Shown: piece after piece, positions 1 through 7,486 of the stretch
How the letters are laid out: each line of letters opens with the position of its first letter
Numbering within the stretch: position 1 is the stretch's first letter
Assembly (NCBI RefSeq): GCF_023229025.1
Contig: NZ_JALOAA010000040.1
Span: 1 to 16,449 of the forward strand
DNA from: Sulfurimonas sp.
GTDB lineage: Bacteria; Campylobacterota; Campylobacteria; Campylobacterales; Sulfurimonadaceae
Reading direction: 5' to 3'
Length of the DNA: 16,449 nucleotides
The notes under the pieces: model-generated
Database searches by the model: none
The model's input: only the letters and a program-made list of their open reading frames with translations
Told to the model about the DNA's origin: nothing
Translations under genes and position numbers: made by a program

Positions 1-24
1 GCTAGTCATCTGTCGCACAGCGCC

Positions 25-108
25 AGATAACAAGCGGGAGGAGCAAGCAACCATTGCAAAACCTAAAGGTTTTCCAACGGCAGTTACTCACCCGCGCCCC
101 CGTTGTAT
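25..108 (+). repeat. attC-like integron recombination site (left boundary of the R-M cassette)
   Basis: An imperfect inverted repeat of 84 bases. The left end reads AGATAAC (25-31), resembling an R'' box, and the right end reads GTTGTAT (102-108), resembling an R' box (consensus GTTRRRY, with one mismatch). The centre is a clear hairpin: AAAACCT (58-64), a two-base loop, AGGTTTT (67-73), extended outward by TTG/CAA past one mismatch. The outer arms (GCGGG near 34-38 against CCCGC near 91-95) pair with bulges, as attC sites usually do. It is much richer in G+C than the DNA to its right. If correct, strand exchange would fall between G102 and T103, and this site belongs to a preceding cassette outside the window. 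The call rests on architecture and on the match between the sequence at 102-111 and the far end of the next unit. Confidence 0.5.
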
Positions 109-130
109 GAACAGAATCAACATTAAACCT

Positions 131-166
131 ATATTTAGATAAAATCTCATATTAATAAAATAATAA
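131..166 (+). promoter_or_regulatory. Likely sigma-70 promoter for mod, inside the cassette
   Basis: A -10-like TAAAAT lies at 140-145, 22 bases upstream of the mod start, in AT-rich DNA with a T-rich upstream stretch. Campylobacterota promoters have a strong -10 and a weak -35, which fits. A very similar arrangement (ACATTAAACC followed by GATAAAAT) precedes metY at about 15411-15435. It implies the R-M genes do not depend on an integron Pc promoter. Confidence 0.4.
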
Positions 167-2134
167 ATGGAAAAAATAATGATTACTAAAGAACAAAAAG
201 ACTACATAATAAAACTTCTTCAAGATGGCAAAGAAATACCAGAAGAATTTAAGTATCAACTTTTTCCAACAACACAAAAAGAATATGAGCTTGCTTATGC
301 TGGAAAAATAAGAAAAGAAGATCTTCTTGCAAACGAAGATGGAGTTCTTCCTGTTCCCCTGCAAATTGAAAAAGTTTTTAATGGTAGTGAGTATAAAGCT
401 TTTGATGACGGCTGGAGAAACATGATTACCTTTGGAGATAATCTACAATTTTTAAAAACAATTTATGAAAATAAAGATCCTTTAATAAAAGATAAGGTTA
501 AAGGGAAAGTAAAACTCATTTATATAGATCCACCGTTTGCAACGACTGATGATTTTCAAAATAAAGAAGGAGCAAAAGCTTATACAGATAAGAAAAAAGG
601 TGCAGAGTTTGTAGAGTTTTTAAGAAAAAGACTTATTATGGCAAAAGAGATTTTAGCACCAGATGGATTAATATGTGTACATTTAGATCAAAAAATGAAT
701 CATTATATTAAAATTTTGTTAGATGAAATTTTTCTAAAAAATAGATTTCAAAATGAAATTATTTGGCATTATTCAACACTAGGAAGACCAAAAGATAAAT
801 TTGCAAAGAAACATGATAATATTTTAGTTTATGCAAAAAGTGATAATTCATTTTTTAACATCAATGAAGCAAAAGTTCCTTATTCCGAAGAATATATAAA
901 AAGTCACTTTAAAGATACCGATGATAAAGGTAACCAGTGTCGAAAGAGATATGATGCAGGAAAATGGAGGACATACTATCCTGAAGAGGGAATGATTCCA
1001 AATGATGTTTGGGAAATTCCTTATGAAAACTCTATGTCAACAGATAGAACAGGATATCCAACACAAAAACCAGAACCTTTAATTGAAAGATTTGTAAAGG
1101 CATACACAAAAGAGAATGATATAGTTTTAGATTTTTTTGGTGGCTCTGGAACGACCATAGCAGTAGCTGAAAAACTTAATAGAAAATGGATCACTTGTGA
1201 TCTTGGAAAATTATCATATTTTACAATGCAAAAAAGAATTTTACAAATTCAAAACTCAAAAAGCTTAGGTAATCCAAAAAAGAAGTATGGTGCAAAAGCA
1301 AAAAGCTTTATCACAGCAAGTCTTGGAAGTTACGATTTAGAGAAAACTTTTGAGCTAGAGAGAAAACAATATGTAGATTTTGTATCAGGACTTTTTAAAA
1401 TAGAAGCAAAAAAATATAAAATTTCTGGTTTTGAACTTGAAGGAAAAAAAAATGATGCACCTGTCATAATTTTTGATTACAAGAAGCATAAAGACTCCTC
1501 TGTGGATGAAAACTACCTAAATAACATACATAAACACATTGGTAAAAAAGTGGGTTCAAGGGTATATATTGTAGCACCTATTAACTTTATAGATTTTGTA
1601 GATGATTTTATGGAAATAGATGATGTAAGATATTATTTCTTGAAAATTCCATATCACATCATCAATGAGCTTCACAAAAAACCTTTTGTAAAAATGAGAC
1701 AACCTCAAAGCAAGTCGAGAGTTAATAATATTGAAGAAGTTGTCGGCTTTCATTTTAAAAGACCTCCAGAAGTTAAAGCAGAAATACAAAGAAATGAAAG
1801 TCAAGTAAAAATTGTTATTACAAGTTTTAAAACAGCAGAATTGCGGTCAGATAGGACAAAAGAAGAAAAATCTTTTGATAATTTTGAAACCTTATCTGCT
1901 GTGTTTATTGATAAAAATTACAATGGAAAATCTTTTGAGATGGATGAATCATTATTTGCTGACGACCTACTCCCTAAAAAACCTAAACAAGAAGAAGCTT
2001 TAATAGAATATTTAAAAGATCTAACAAAAACTGGTATTGAAATTCCTTTAAAAAGCAAAGAGATTGGTAAACAAGTAATGGTAGTGTTTACAGACATCTT
2101 TGGTAATGACTTTACTCAAACATTTACAATTTAA
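167..2134 (+). CDS. mod: Type III restriction-modification system methyltransferase subunit (Mod)
   Basis: A DNA N6-adenine (or N4-cytosine) methyltransferase that recognises the target site for the type III complex and methylates one strand, using S-adenosylmethionine. The 655-residue protein has the catalytic motif DPPF at residues 121-124 followed about 200 residues later by the SAM-binding motif DFFGGSGTT (322-330). That order, catalytic before SAM-binding, marks the beta class typical of Mod. The region between them (about 185-300) should hold target recognition; the C-terminal half has no motif I recognise. The ATG at 167 has no clear Shine-Dalgarno sequence; the ATG at 179, preceded by GGA seven bases upstream, is an alternative start that would remove four residues. 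res follows 12 bases downstream. G+C is about 28% in a sampled line, below the flanking core genes. A run of nine A's at 1444-1452 is present but in frame. Confidence 0.93.
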   Translation: MEKIMITKEQKDYIIKLLQDGKEIPEEFKYQLFPTTQKEYELAYAGKIRKEDLLANEDGVLPVPLQIEKVFNGSEYKAFDDGWRNMITFGDNLQFLKTIYENKDPLIKDKVKGKVKLIYIDPPFATTDDFQNKEGAKAYTDKKKGAEFVEFLRKRLIMAKEILAPDGLICVHLDQKMNHYIKILLDEIFLKNRFQNEIIWHYSTLGRPKDKFAKKHDNILVYAKSDNSFFNINEAKVPYSEEYIKSHFKDTDDKGNQCRKRYDAGKWRTYYPEEGMIPNDVWEIPYENSMSTDRTGYPTQKPEPLIERFVKAYTKENDIVLDFFGGSGTTIAVAEKLNRKWITCDLGKLSYFTMQKRILQIQNSKSLGNPKKKYGAKAKSFITASLGSYDLEKTFELERKQYVDFVSGLFKIEAKKYKISGFELEGKKNDAPVIIFDYKKHKDSSVDENYLNNIHKHIGKKVGSRVYIVAPINFIDFVDDFMEIDDVRYYFLKIPYHIINELHKKPFVKMRQPQSKSRVNNIEEVVGFHFKRPPEVKAEIQRNESQVKIVITSFKTAELRSDRTKEEKSFDNFETLSAVFIDKNYNGKSFEMDESLFADDLLPKKPKQEEALIEYLKDLTKTGIEIPLKSKEIGKQVMVVFTDIFGNDFTQTFTI

Positions 2135-2146
2135 CAGGATAAGATA

Positions 2147-4732
2147 ATGCAAGATATTAAAATATATAAACAAAAAGATTTAGTATTAAAAGTCAATCAA
2201 AATTTTGATCCCATAAAATTGGATTTAGATTCTTGGGATCTATTTTTAGATAAGCTTTGTGGAGATAGAGAATATCAAAAAGAATCAATCAGGAACTCTG
2301 TTATTTACTTAGCAAGTGGCAGATATGAAAAGATTGAAGACTTAGTTGAAGAAAACTATCAAAACAATACAGAGCTTCAAGCAAAATATAATTCTTTACA
2401 AGATTATAAACAGCATCTACAATTACCAAACAAACTTTTTGCAAATATTGATTTAGCTACGGGTGCTGGTAAATCCTATATTATATATGGCATAGCTCAA
2501 ATTATGTTTGGACTTGGACTTGTTGATAAAGTTTTAGTTCTGTGTCCATCTTTAACAATAGAATCTGGTCTTACTGAGAAATTTGAAAGCTTAAGTGGAA
2601 GTGCTGAGCTTAGAAATACAATTCCATCAGATGCACAATACAAAAATCCAAGAATTGTTGATGCCAACATAACAGTAAGAAGTGGAGATATATGTGTAGA
2701 AAATATTCATGCAGTATATTCCACAACTGGTTCATCAATAGAAGATAGTTTTAGAGGTCAAGGTGAAAGAACCTTAGTTTTGAATGATGAGTCTCATCAT
2801 ATTTTTAATAAAATTTCTGGTAATTCAGCAGAGGCAAAAGGCTTAAAAAGATGGAAAGAATTCTTATTAGATGGCGAATACAATTTTAAATATATTTTAG
2901 GATTTACAGGAACAGCATATCATGACAATGAATATTTCAATGATATTATTTATAGATATTCTTTAAGAGAGGCTATTGAAGAAAAAATTGTTAAAAATAT
3001 TGAATATGTTCAAAAAGATGATAGCTCTGGAATAGATGAAAAATTTCAAAAAATATATCAGAATCATCAAGATAATGTAAGAAAATACGACAAGGTAAAG
3101 CCATTATCAATTTTGATTACAAAAGATATAAATAAAGCAAAAAATTTAAGATACGATTTAATAGACTTTTTAGAAAAACAAGAGAAAATACCAAAAGAAA
3201 AGGTTGAAGAACAAGTCTTAATAGTTACCTCTGATAAAGATCATAAAGCTAATTTACAAAAGTTAAAATCAGTAGATGAAAAAGATGATCCAATACAATG
3301 GATAATTTCTGTTTCAATGCTTACAGAGGGATGGGATGTAAAAAATGTTTTTCAAATTGTACCTTGGGAAGACAAAGCTTTCAATTCGAAACTTTTAATA
3401 GCTCAGGTTCTAGGAAGAGGTTTAAGAGTTCCAGAACTTTATCAAAATCCACAACCAAAAGTTATCGTATTCAATCACGATTCTTGGAGCAAGAATATCA
3501 AAGGACTTGTAGATGAAGTTTTAGAGATAGAAACCAGAATAAACTCACAAGTATTGAAAGAAGGAGAGAGATCAAAATATAATTTTGAAGTCTACAATAT
3601 TGATTATGAGAAAATTCAAACAGAAATTCCTCATATACCAAAAGATGAAATGACTTTCAACTCTTTAATGAAAAATGGAATACCTCTTGAATCACAATCA
3701 ACAGTTGTAAAAAAAGATACAGAATTTGAAGATGTATCTGATTTTAAAACTCGTAAGAAAGAATACACTATTCAGTATGAAACATATTCCATAGATCAAA
3801 TTGTAGATAAAATTTATGATGAACTATCTGTTAGGTTTGATGAGGGTAAGATCTTAAATATTGATGTAGAAAAATACTCAAAAGACAATCTACCAAAAAG
3901 AGAAATCATTGAAGATATGATTTTAAAATCAATGGAAAAAGTTGGCATCAAAAAAGAGGATGGTTTAATTCTAAAGAATAGAACAAAAATCTTTCAGTCA
4001 TTTGGAACACTATTGAGAAAAGCTTCAAAAACTGTTGTGATTGAAAAGAAAATGAATGATTTAATTATTGTTTCAACAAAAGACTTGGTAAATGAAAGTT
4101 CTGCAATTGGAAATTTCAGAAGAGACTACTCTGTCTTTTTTACAAACAACTGGAAGAACGAAATTATAAATGAAGATCAGCAAATAATCTTTGATCAAAT
4201 ACTAGAGGATGATAGTTTACCAAGAAAAGCAATTAAAGAACAAAATGAATTTCTATTTAAAACTCCTGTAAACCTTGTTTTTACAAATGCAAAACCTGAA
4301 AGAGATTTTGTCGAATATTTATGTAAAAAAGAAATTACTGAAAAAATTGAAAGCTGGATAAAATCAAGAGATAGAGGGTTTTATAGTATTGAGTATTCAT
4401 GGAGAAAAGGTAATCATCAAAAAATAGGTAACTTTAATCCTGACTTCATTATTAAAACAAAAAAAGATAATCTTGAATATTTGATTATAGTGGAAATTAA
4501 ATCTGATAAAGATGATTCTAATGAAAATAAGGCAAAATATAAATATGCGAAGGAGCATTTCGAAAAACTTAATCAAAAGCTGGAAGGCCAAAAAATAAAA
4601 CAGAAATACATTTTTCATTTTTTAAGTCCGAATGGGTATTCAACTTTTTTTGATTATTTAAAAAACGAAACTTTGCTTGAAGGTCAATATAAATTTAGGT
4701 GTGAACTTGAAAATCTTTTGGAAGAATCATAA
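2147..4732 (+). CDS. res: Type III restriction-modification system endonuclease subunit (Res)
   Basis: The ATP-dependent restriction subunit, which acts with Mod to travel along DNA from an unmethylated site and cut it. The 861 residues carry a superfamily 2 helicase core: Walker A TGAGKS (105-110), DESHH motif II (214-218), FTGTAY motif III and QVLGRGLR motif VI (420-427). Near the C-terminus is a PD-(D/E)XK nuclease signature, NPD at 764-766 and EIK at 783-785. All key residues are present, so the enzyme looks functional. The start is supported by AGGATAAG a few bases upstream. The gap from mod is only 12 bases, so the two are very likely co-transcribed. The stop codon abuts the attC-like site at 4736. 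Codon use is AT-rich like mod. Confidence 0.94.
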   Translation: MQDIKIYKQKDLVLKVNQNFDPIKLDLDSWDLFLDKLCGDREYQKESIRNSVIYLASGRYEKIEDLVEENYQNNTELQAKYNSLQDYKQHLQLPNKLFANIDLATGAGKSYIIYGIAQIMFGLGLVDKVLVLCPSLTIESGLTEKFESLSGSAELRNTIPSDAQYKNPRIVDANITVRSGDICVENIHAVYSTTGSSIEDSFRGQGERTLVLNDESHHIFNKISGNSAEAKGLKRWKEFLLDGEYNFKYILGFTGTAYHDNEYFNDIIYRYSLREAIEEKIVKNIEYVQKDDSSGIDEKFQKIYQNHQDNVRKYDKVKPLSILITKDINKAKNLRYDLIDFLEKQEKIPKEKVEEQVLIVTSDKDHKANLQKLKSVDEKDDPIQWIISVSMLTEGWDVKNVFQIVPWEDKAFNSKLLIAQVLGRGLRVPELYQNPQPKVIVFNHDSWSKNIKGLVDEVLEIETRINSQVLKEGERSKYNFEVYNIDYEKIQTEIPHIPKDEMTFNSLMKNGIPLESQSTVVKKDTEFEDVSDFKTRKKEYTIQYETYSIDQIVDKIYDELSVRFDEGKILNIDVEKYSKDNLPKREIIEDMILKSMEKVGIKKEDGLILKNRTKIFQSFGTLLRKASKTVVIEKKMNDLIIVSTKDLVNESSAIGNFRRDYSVFFTNNWKNEIINEDQQIIFDQILEDDSLPRKAIKEQNEFLFKTPVNLVFTNAKPERDFVEYLCKKEITEKIESWIKSRDRGFYSIEYSWRKGNHQKIGNFNPDFIIKTKKDNLEYLIIVEIKSDKDDSNENKAKYKYAKEHFEKLNQKLEGQKIKQKYIFHFLSPNGYSTFFDYLKNETLLEGQYKFRCELENLLEES

Positions 4733-4735
4733 TTC

Positions 4736-4803
4736 ATACAACAAAACAGAGTAGCCAATAAATTACCTAGCGGCAATTTATTGGCTATCTTCGACCGTTA
4801 CCC
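4736..4803 (+). repeat. attC-like integron site closing the R-M cassette
   Basis: A 68-base element with an R''-like box ATACAAC (4736-4742) and an R'-like GTT at 4797-4799. Between them is a perfect 13-bp stem, positions 4752-4764 against 4775-4787, with a 10-base loop. The AAC of the left box and the GTT of the right box are each exactly nine bases outside the stem, so the two arms are symmetrical. The R'' box and its three upstream bases are perfectly complementary to the start of the unit at 102-111. Right-box match to GTTRRRY is poor (GTTACCC), which belongs to whatever DNA follows. The stem could also act as a transcription terminator for res. It begins four bases after the res stop codon. 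Confidence 0.55.
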
Positions 4804-5011
4804 ACCCACAATATCATCTGAAAATTTAAATACACCTATTTATGAAAGTAAATTGTTAAAATTGTGCAACATGAATTTGATTTGATAATAAAATACACAA
4901 TTTTTTGATAAGATAGATGTTTTTATTCAGCCTATATGTGCTACAGTATTTACTATATGAATAGTTGTCCGCTTGCGTAAGTAGCGGGCAGCGGGGACAC
5001 GGACTAAACAT
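4804..5011. other. Intergenic transition from AT-rich to GC-richer DNA
   Basis: About 160 bases of AT-rich sequence without a convincing ORF are followed from about 4960 by GC-richer DNA containing a small hairpin, CCGCT (4969-4973) with AGCGG (4983-4987). This is the 5' side of the permease gene. The change in composition probably marks a junction between DNAs of different origin. I see no clear ribosome binding site or -10 box for the permease. Confidence 0.4.
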
Positions 5012-6850
5012 ATGACTACTGACCAGATATTGATATTGACAATTCTTACCTTTACGGTGGGCAAGTTCCTATGGGGGCGTTGGCGCCATGACATGGTGGG
5101 TGCCACTGCGCTATTGGCGTGCGTGCTTGTTGGGCTAGTACCACCGCTTGAAGCCTTCGCTGGATTTGGTCATCCGGCTGTTATTACTGTTGCTTGTGTA
5201 TTGGTTCTCAGTCGCGGTCTGCAGATTTCTGGCGTAGTTGATGCTCTGACACGCACCGTGATGCCAGTGCAAGCAGGCGTCACGCTTAGCATGGCTGCGC
5301 TGATAGGACTAGGAGCGGTGCTCTCAGGCTTCATGAACAACATCGGGGCGATGGCATTGTTGATGCCCGTAGCCATACAGATGGCAAAGCGATTGAACCT
5401 AACTCCCGGTCAAACACTAATGCCGCTAGCTTTTGGTACCATCCTTGGTGGCATGACAACGATGATTGGTACTCCACCAAATATGATTGTCGCGGGTTTT
5501 CGTGCCCAGACCGGCTCTGAGAGTTTCTCTATGTTTGACTTCACACAAGTTGGACTGCCCGTCGCCGTGGCTGGATTAGCCTTCATCCTCTTACTGGGTC
5601 CACGCCTTATTCCGGCGCGCAAGCAAGCCGGAGTCGAGGGGTTTAAATCAGGCGCATATATCACTGAGGCACGGGTGCTAGAAGAGAGCAAAGCCGTAGG
5701 CATGACCTTGCGTGAAGTCGAAAGAGCGCTTGATGAGAGTGATACACAAGTCATCGGGATGATTCGTAACGATGTTCGCCTTTCAGCACCGGACCAATGG
5801 CGTAAATTGCTCTCAGGAGACATTCTAATACTTGAGGCAGATGCCGAGACCCTTGCCGAGACCCTCTCAGCGTTAGGCCTTAAGCTGGAGGAAGCCGTAC
5901 AACCCAAAGAGAAAGATAAGATAGAAAATAGTGACAATGATAAAAATGCGGCAAACACCGAGGAAGAGGAGAAGGAAAATAACACAATCTCAGACGAAAT
6001 CGTACTAAGAGAGCTCGCCGTTCTGCCAGGCTCTCCTCTGACCGGGCGATCTGCAAGTAATATTCAGTTACGAACACGTTACAATCTGAATCTGCTTGCT
6101 CTCTCGCGTCGTGGGCAACTCTCTATCAGACGCCTGCGCACAGCCCGTCTTGAAGCCGGTGATTTGCTACTAATGCAGGGCTCACCTGAGGCGGTCTCGG
6201 AATTTGCCGCCGACTATAGCTGTGTACCGCTTGCCGAGCGTGATTTACGTATCCCAGACAAGAGTAAAGCCTTAAAAGCAGGCATTATCATGGCACTGAC
6301 TGTTGCTGTTGCAGCCCTTGGCCTATTGCCGGCGTCAATATCATTTGCAATAGGCGTACTTGCGTCGATGGCATTTCGGACAGTGCCGCTACGTGATGTA
6401 TATGAGTCTATAGATTGGCCGGTAATTGTGTTGCTCTCAACGCTTATCCCTGTCGCTGGCGCAATGGAATCTACCGGCACCGCCGATTTGATTGCACGCT
6501 TAATTATTGAAAAAGTCGCCTACGGAAACGCCGTGATTGGTCTGGCACTGATCCTAGTTATTACAATGTTTCTCTCCGACCTAATGAACAATGTTGCCAC
6601 CGCAGCAGTAATGTGCCCGATTTCAATAGGTACAGCATCAGCACTTAATGTTAGTGCCGACTCTTTTTTAATGGCAGTGGCGATTGGTGCCTCTTGTGCA
6701 TTTCTAACCCCTGTCGGTCATCAGAACAATACGCTGATACTAGGCCCAGGCGGCTTCAGATTTGGTGACTACTGGAGACTTGGACTGCCGCTAGAGATTC
6801 TCATAGTTGTTATCAGCATTCCAATGCTACTTGTTGTGTGGCCGCTATAA
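5012..6850 (+). CDS. SLC13 (DASS)-family permease with two RCK_C/TrkA-C domains
   Basis: An inner-membrane, probably cation-coupled transporter for an anion such as sulfate or a dicarboxylate; the substrate cannot be read from the sequence. It has two hydrophobic halves (about residues 5-200 and 420-612). Each carries the family's paired helical-hairpin motifs: MNNIGA (108-113) and GTPPN (153-157) in the first, MNNVAT (525-530) and TPVGHQNNT (566-574) in the second. Between them lie two cytosolic RCK_C domains (about 213-295 and 328-408), which bind ligands in related transporters. They are joined by a very acidic, lysine- and asparagine-rich linker (about 298-326). Length fits this subgroup. 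The ATG at 5012 gives the normal N-terminus but lacks a good Shine-Dalgarno sequence. Sampled lines are 47-62% G+C, far above the neighbours, which suggests transfer from another lineage. Confidence 0.88.
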   Translation: MTTDQILILTILTFTVGKFLWGRWRHDMVGATALLACVLVGLVPPLEAFAGFGHPAVITVACVLVLSRGLQISGVVDALTRTVMPVQAGVTLSMAALIGLGAVLSGFMNNIGAMALLMPVAIQMAKRLNLTPGQTLMPLAFGTILGGMTTMIGTPPNMIVAGFRAQTGSESFSMFDFTQVGLPVAVAGLAFILLLGPRLIPARKQAGVEGFKSGAYITEARVLEESKAVGMTLREVERALDESDTQVIGMIRNDVRLSAPDQWRKLLSGDILILEADAETLAETLSALGLKLEEAVQPKEKDKIENSDNDKNAANTEEEEKENNTISDEIVLRELAVLPGSPLTGRSASNIQLRTRYNLNLLALSRRGQLSIRRLRTARLEAGDLLLMQGSPEAVSEFAADYSCVPLAERDLRIPDKSKALKAGIIMALTVAVAALGLLPASISFAIGVLASMAFRTVPLRDVYESIDWPVIVLLSTLIPVAGAMESTGTADLIARLIIEKVAYGNAVIGLALILVITMFLSDLMNNVATAAVMCPISIGTASALNVSADSFLMAVAIGASCAFLTPVGHQNNTLILGPGGFRFGDYWRLGLPLEILIVVISIPMLLVVWPL

Positions 6851-6877
6851 TATTTGATTTTGTCATGTTTTTATAAT

Positions 6878-6897
6878 TTAAATAAACTTTTATTTAA
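6878..6897 (+). terminator. Possible AT-rich hairpin after the permease
   Basis: TTAAATAAA and TTTATTTAA form an inverted repeat with a two- to four-base loop, 27 bases after the permease stop. The stem has no G or C, so termination is doubtful. Confidence 0.25.
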
Positions 6898-6925
6898 TAA
6901 ATAGTTAGACGTAGAAAGGAAACAG

Positions 6926-7387
6926 GTAAAAAAAGGGTTTTTATACCGTTTGTTTGGGCTAGGTGCTGTTCCCAAGCAGCTGCTCCCAGTTCTTCAGCAA
7001 GAGGGTATAGTCGTTATTGATGAAGGCATGAGCGGGTGGTTTATAACAAAATATGTTAATGGTCCAAGGAAGCGATATCGTAATCGTTCAGAGGGTTTTT
7101 CCGGTTGCCTTGTAGTAACAAAGGAGAGGGTTATCTGCTACACATACTCGAAACGTCAAATCAACATCTCTGTCAAAGACCCAAAGGTGCCTAAACTATA
7201 CGTCGATGTACCCGAGGAGAAAAAGCTGTCTATCTCCTTTGAGTCCTCTATCTTTCGAGAAGGTTGGGAGGGTGTGATAGAACTCAGCTTTTGCACAGAA
7301 AAGGCTCTATTATTCCGTGATGCTTTTCTATCGATTGGCGTCCAACAAGGCACTGTGCCAGACGACCACTCCCGCTGCGCTTTGTAG
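6926..7387 (+). pseudogene. Small conserved protein with apparent start-codon loss (or TTG start at 6950)
   Basis: The frame is open from 6905 to a TAG at 7385-7387. The only usual start codon near its front is TTG at 6950, which has no ribosome binding site and would give 145 residues. However, AGGA at 6917-6920 stands five bases before GTA at 6926, and reading from there gives a natural-looking N-terminus (KKGFLYRLFGLGAVPK after the first residue). So a GTG or ATG may have changed to GTA. The protein looks soluble, mostly beta-strand with one C-terminal helix, and reminds me of small PH-like bacterial proteins of unknown role; this resemblance is from memory. No function is claimed. G+C resembles the permease upstream, so both probably arrived together. 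If TTG is used the gene may still be expressed. Confidence 0.5.
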
Positions 7388-7486
7388 TCACCGGTGAACT
7401 TGGTCGTTATGCCACAAGAGAGAATCTATATACAACCTTGAAACTAAAATTTTTTTATAAAAAACTTTTCGCTCAAGCAGTCACTT

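Larger units (their letters stand above)
103..4797 (+). mobile_element. Putative integron gene cassette carrying a type III R-M system
   Basis: A unit of about 4.7 kb runs from the TT after G102 to the G at 4797. It contains a likely promoter, mod and res on the same strand, and a terminal attC-like site right after the res stop. In an integron cassette, the first bases of the cassette must be complementary to the R'' box of its own attC, because the two join in the circular form. Here GTTGTATGAA (102-111) is perfectly complementary to TTCATACAAC (4733-4742), ten of ten. Codirectional genes filling almost the whole unit also fit. The size is large for a cassette, most of which hold one small gene. 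An alternative is a different mobile unit with 10-bp terminal inverted repeats. No integrase gene is in the window. Confidence 0.55.

Noticed and set aside
1444..1452. A run of nine A's in mod as a phase-variation switch
   Set aside because: Such runs are expected at this base composition, it lies late in the gene, and no longer simple repeat typical of phase-variable mod genes is present.
4864..4970. A possible third attC site (GTGCAAC ... GTTGTCC) that would define a tiny second cassette
   Set aside because: The end boxes agree at only five of seven positions and the arms do not pair well; AT-rich sequence produces such matches easily.
5410..5985. A 191-codon open frame on the minus strand inside the permease gene
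   Set aside because: It is a Ser-rich antisense shadow of the GC-richer permease coding sequence, without a family resemblance or a ribosome binding site.
6884..6910. GTTAGAC at 6904-6910, a perfect GTTRRRY box
   Set aside because: There is no matching AAC box with a folded arm within attC distance upstream.
7394..7417. GTGAAC followed by GTTATGC after the small gene, as a candidate attC end
   Set aside because: The spacing is only about a dozen bases, too short to fold, and the boxes are not complementary to the DNA start at 4798.
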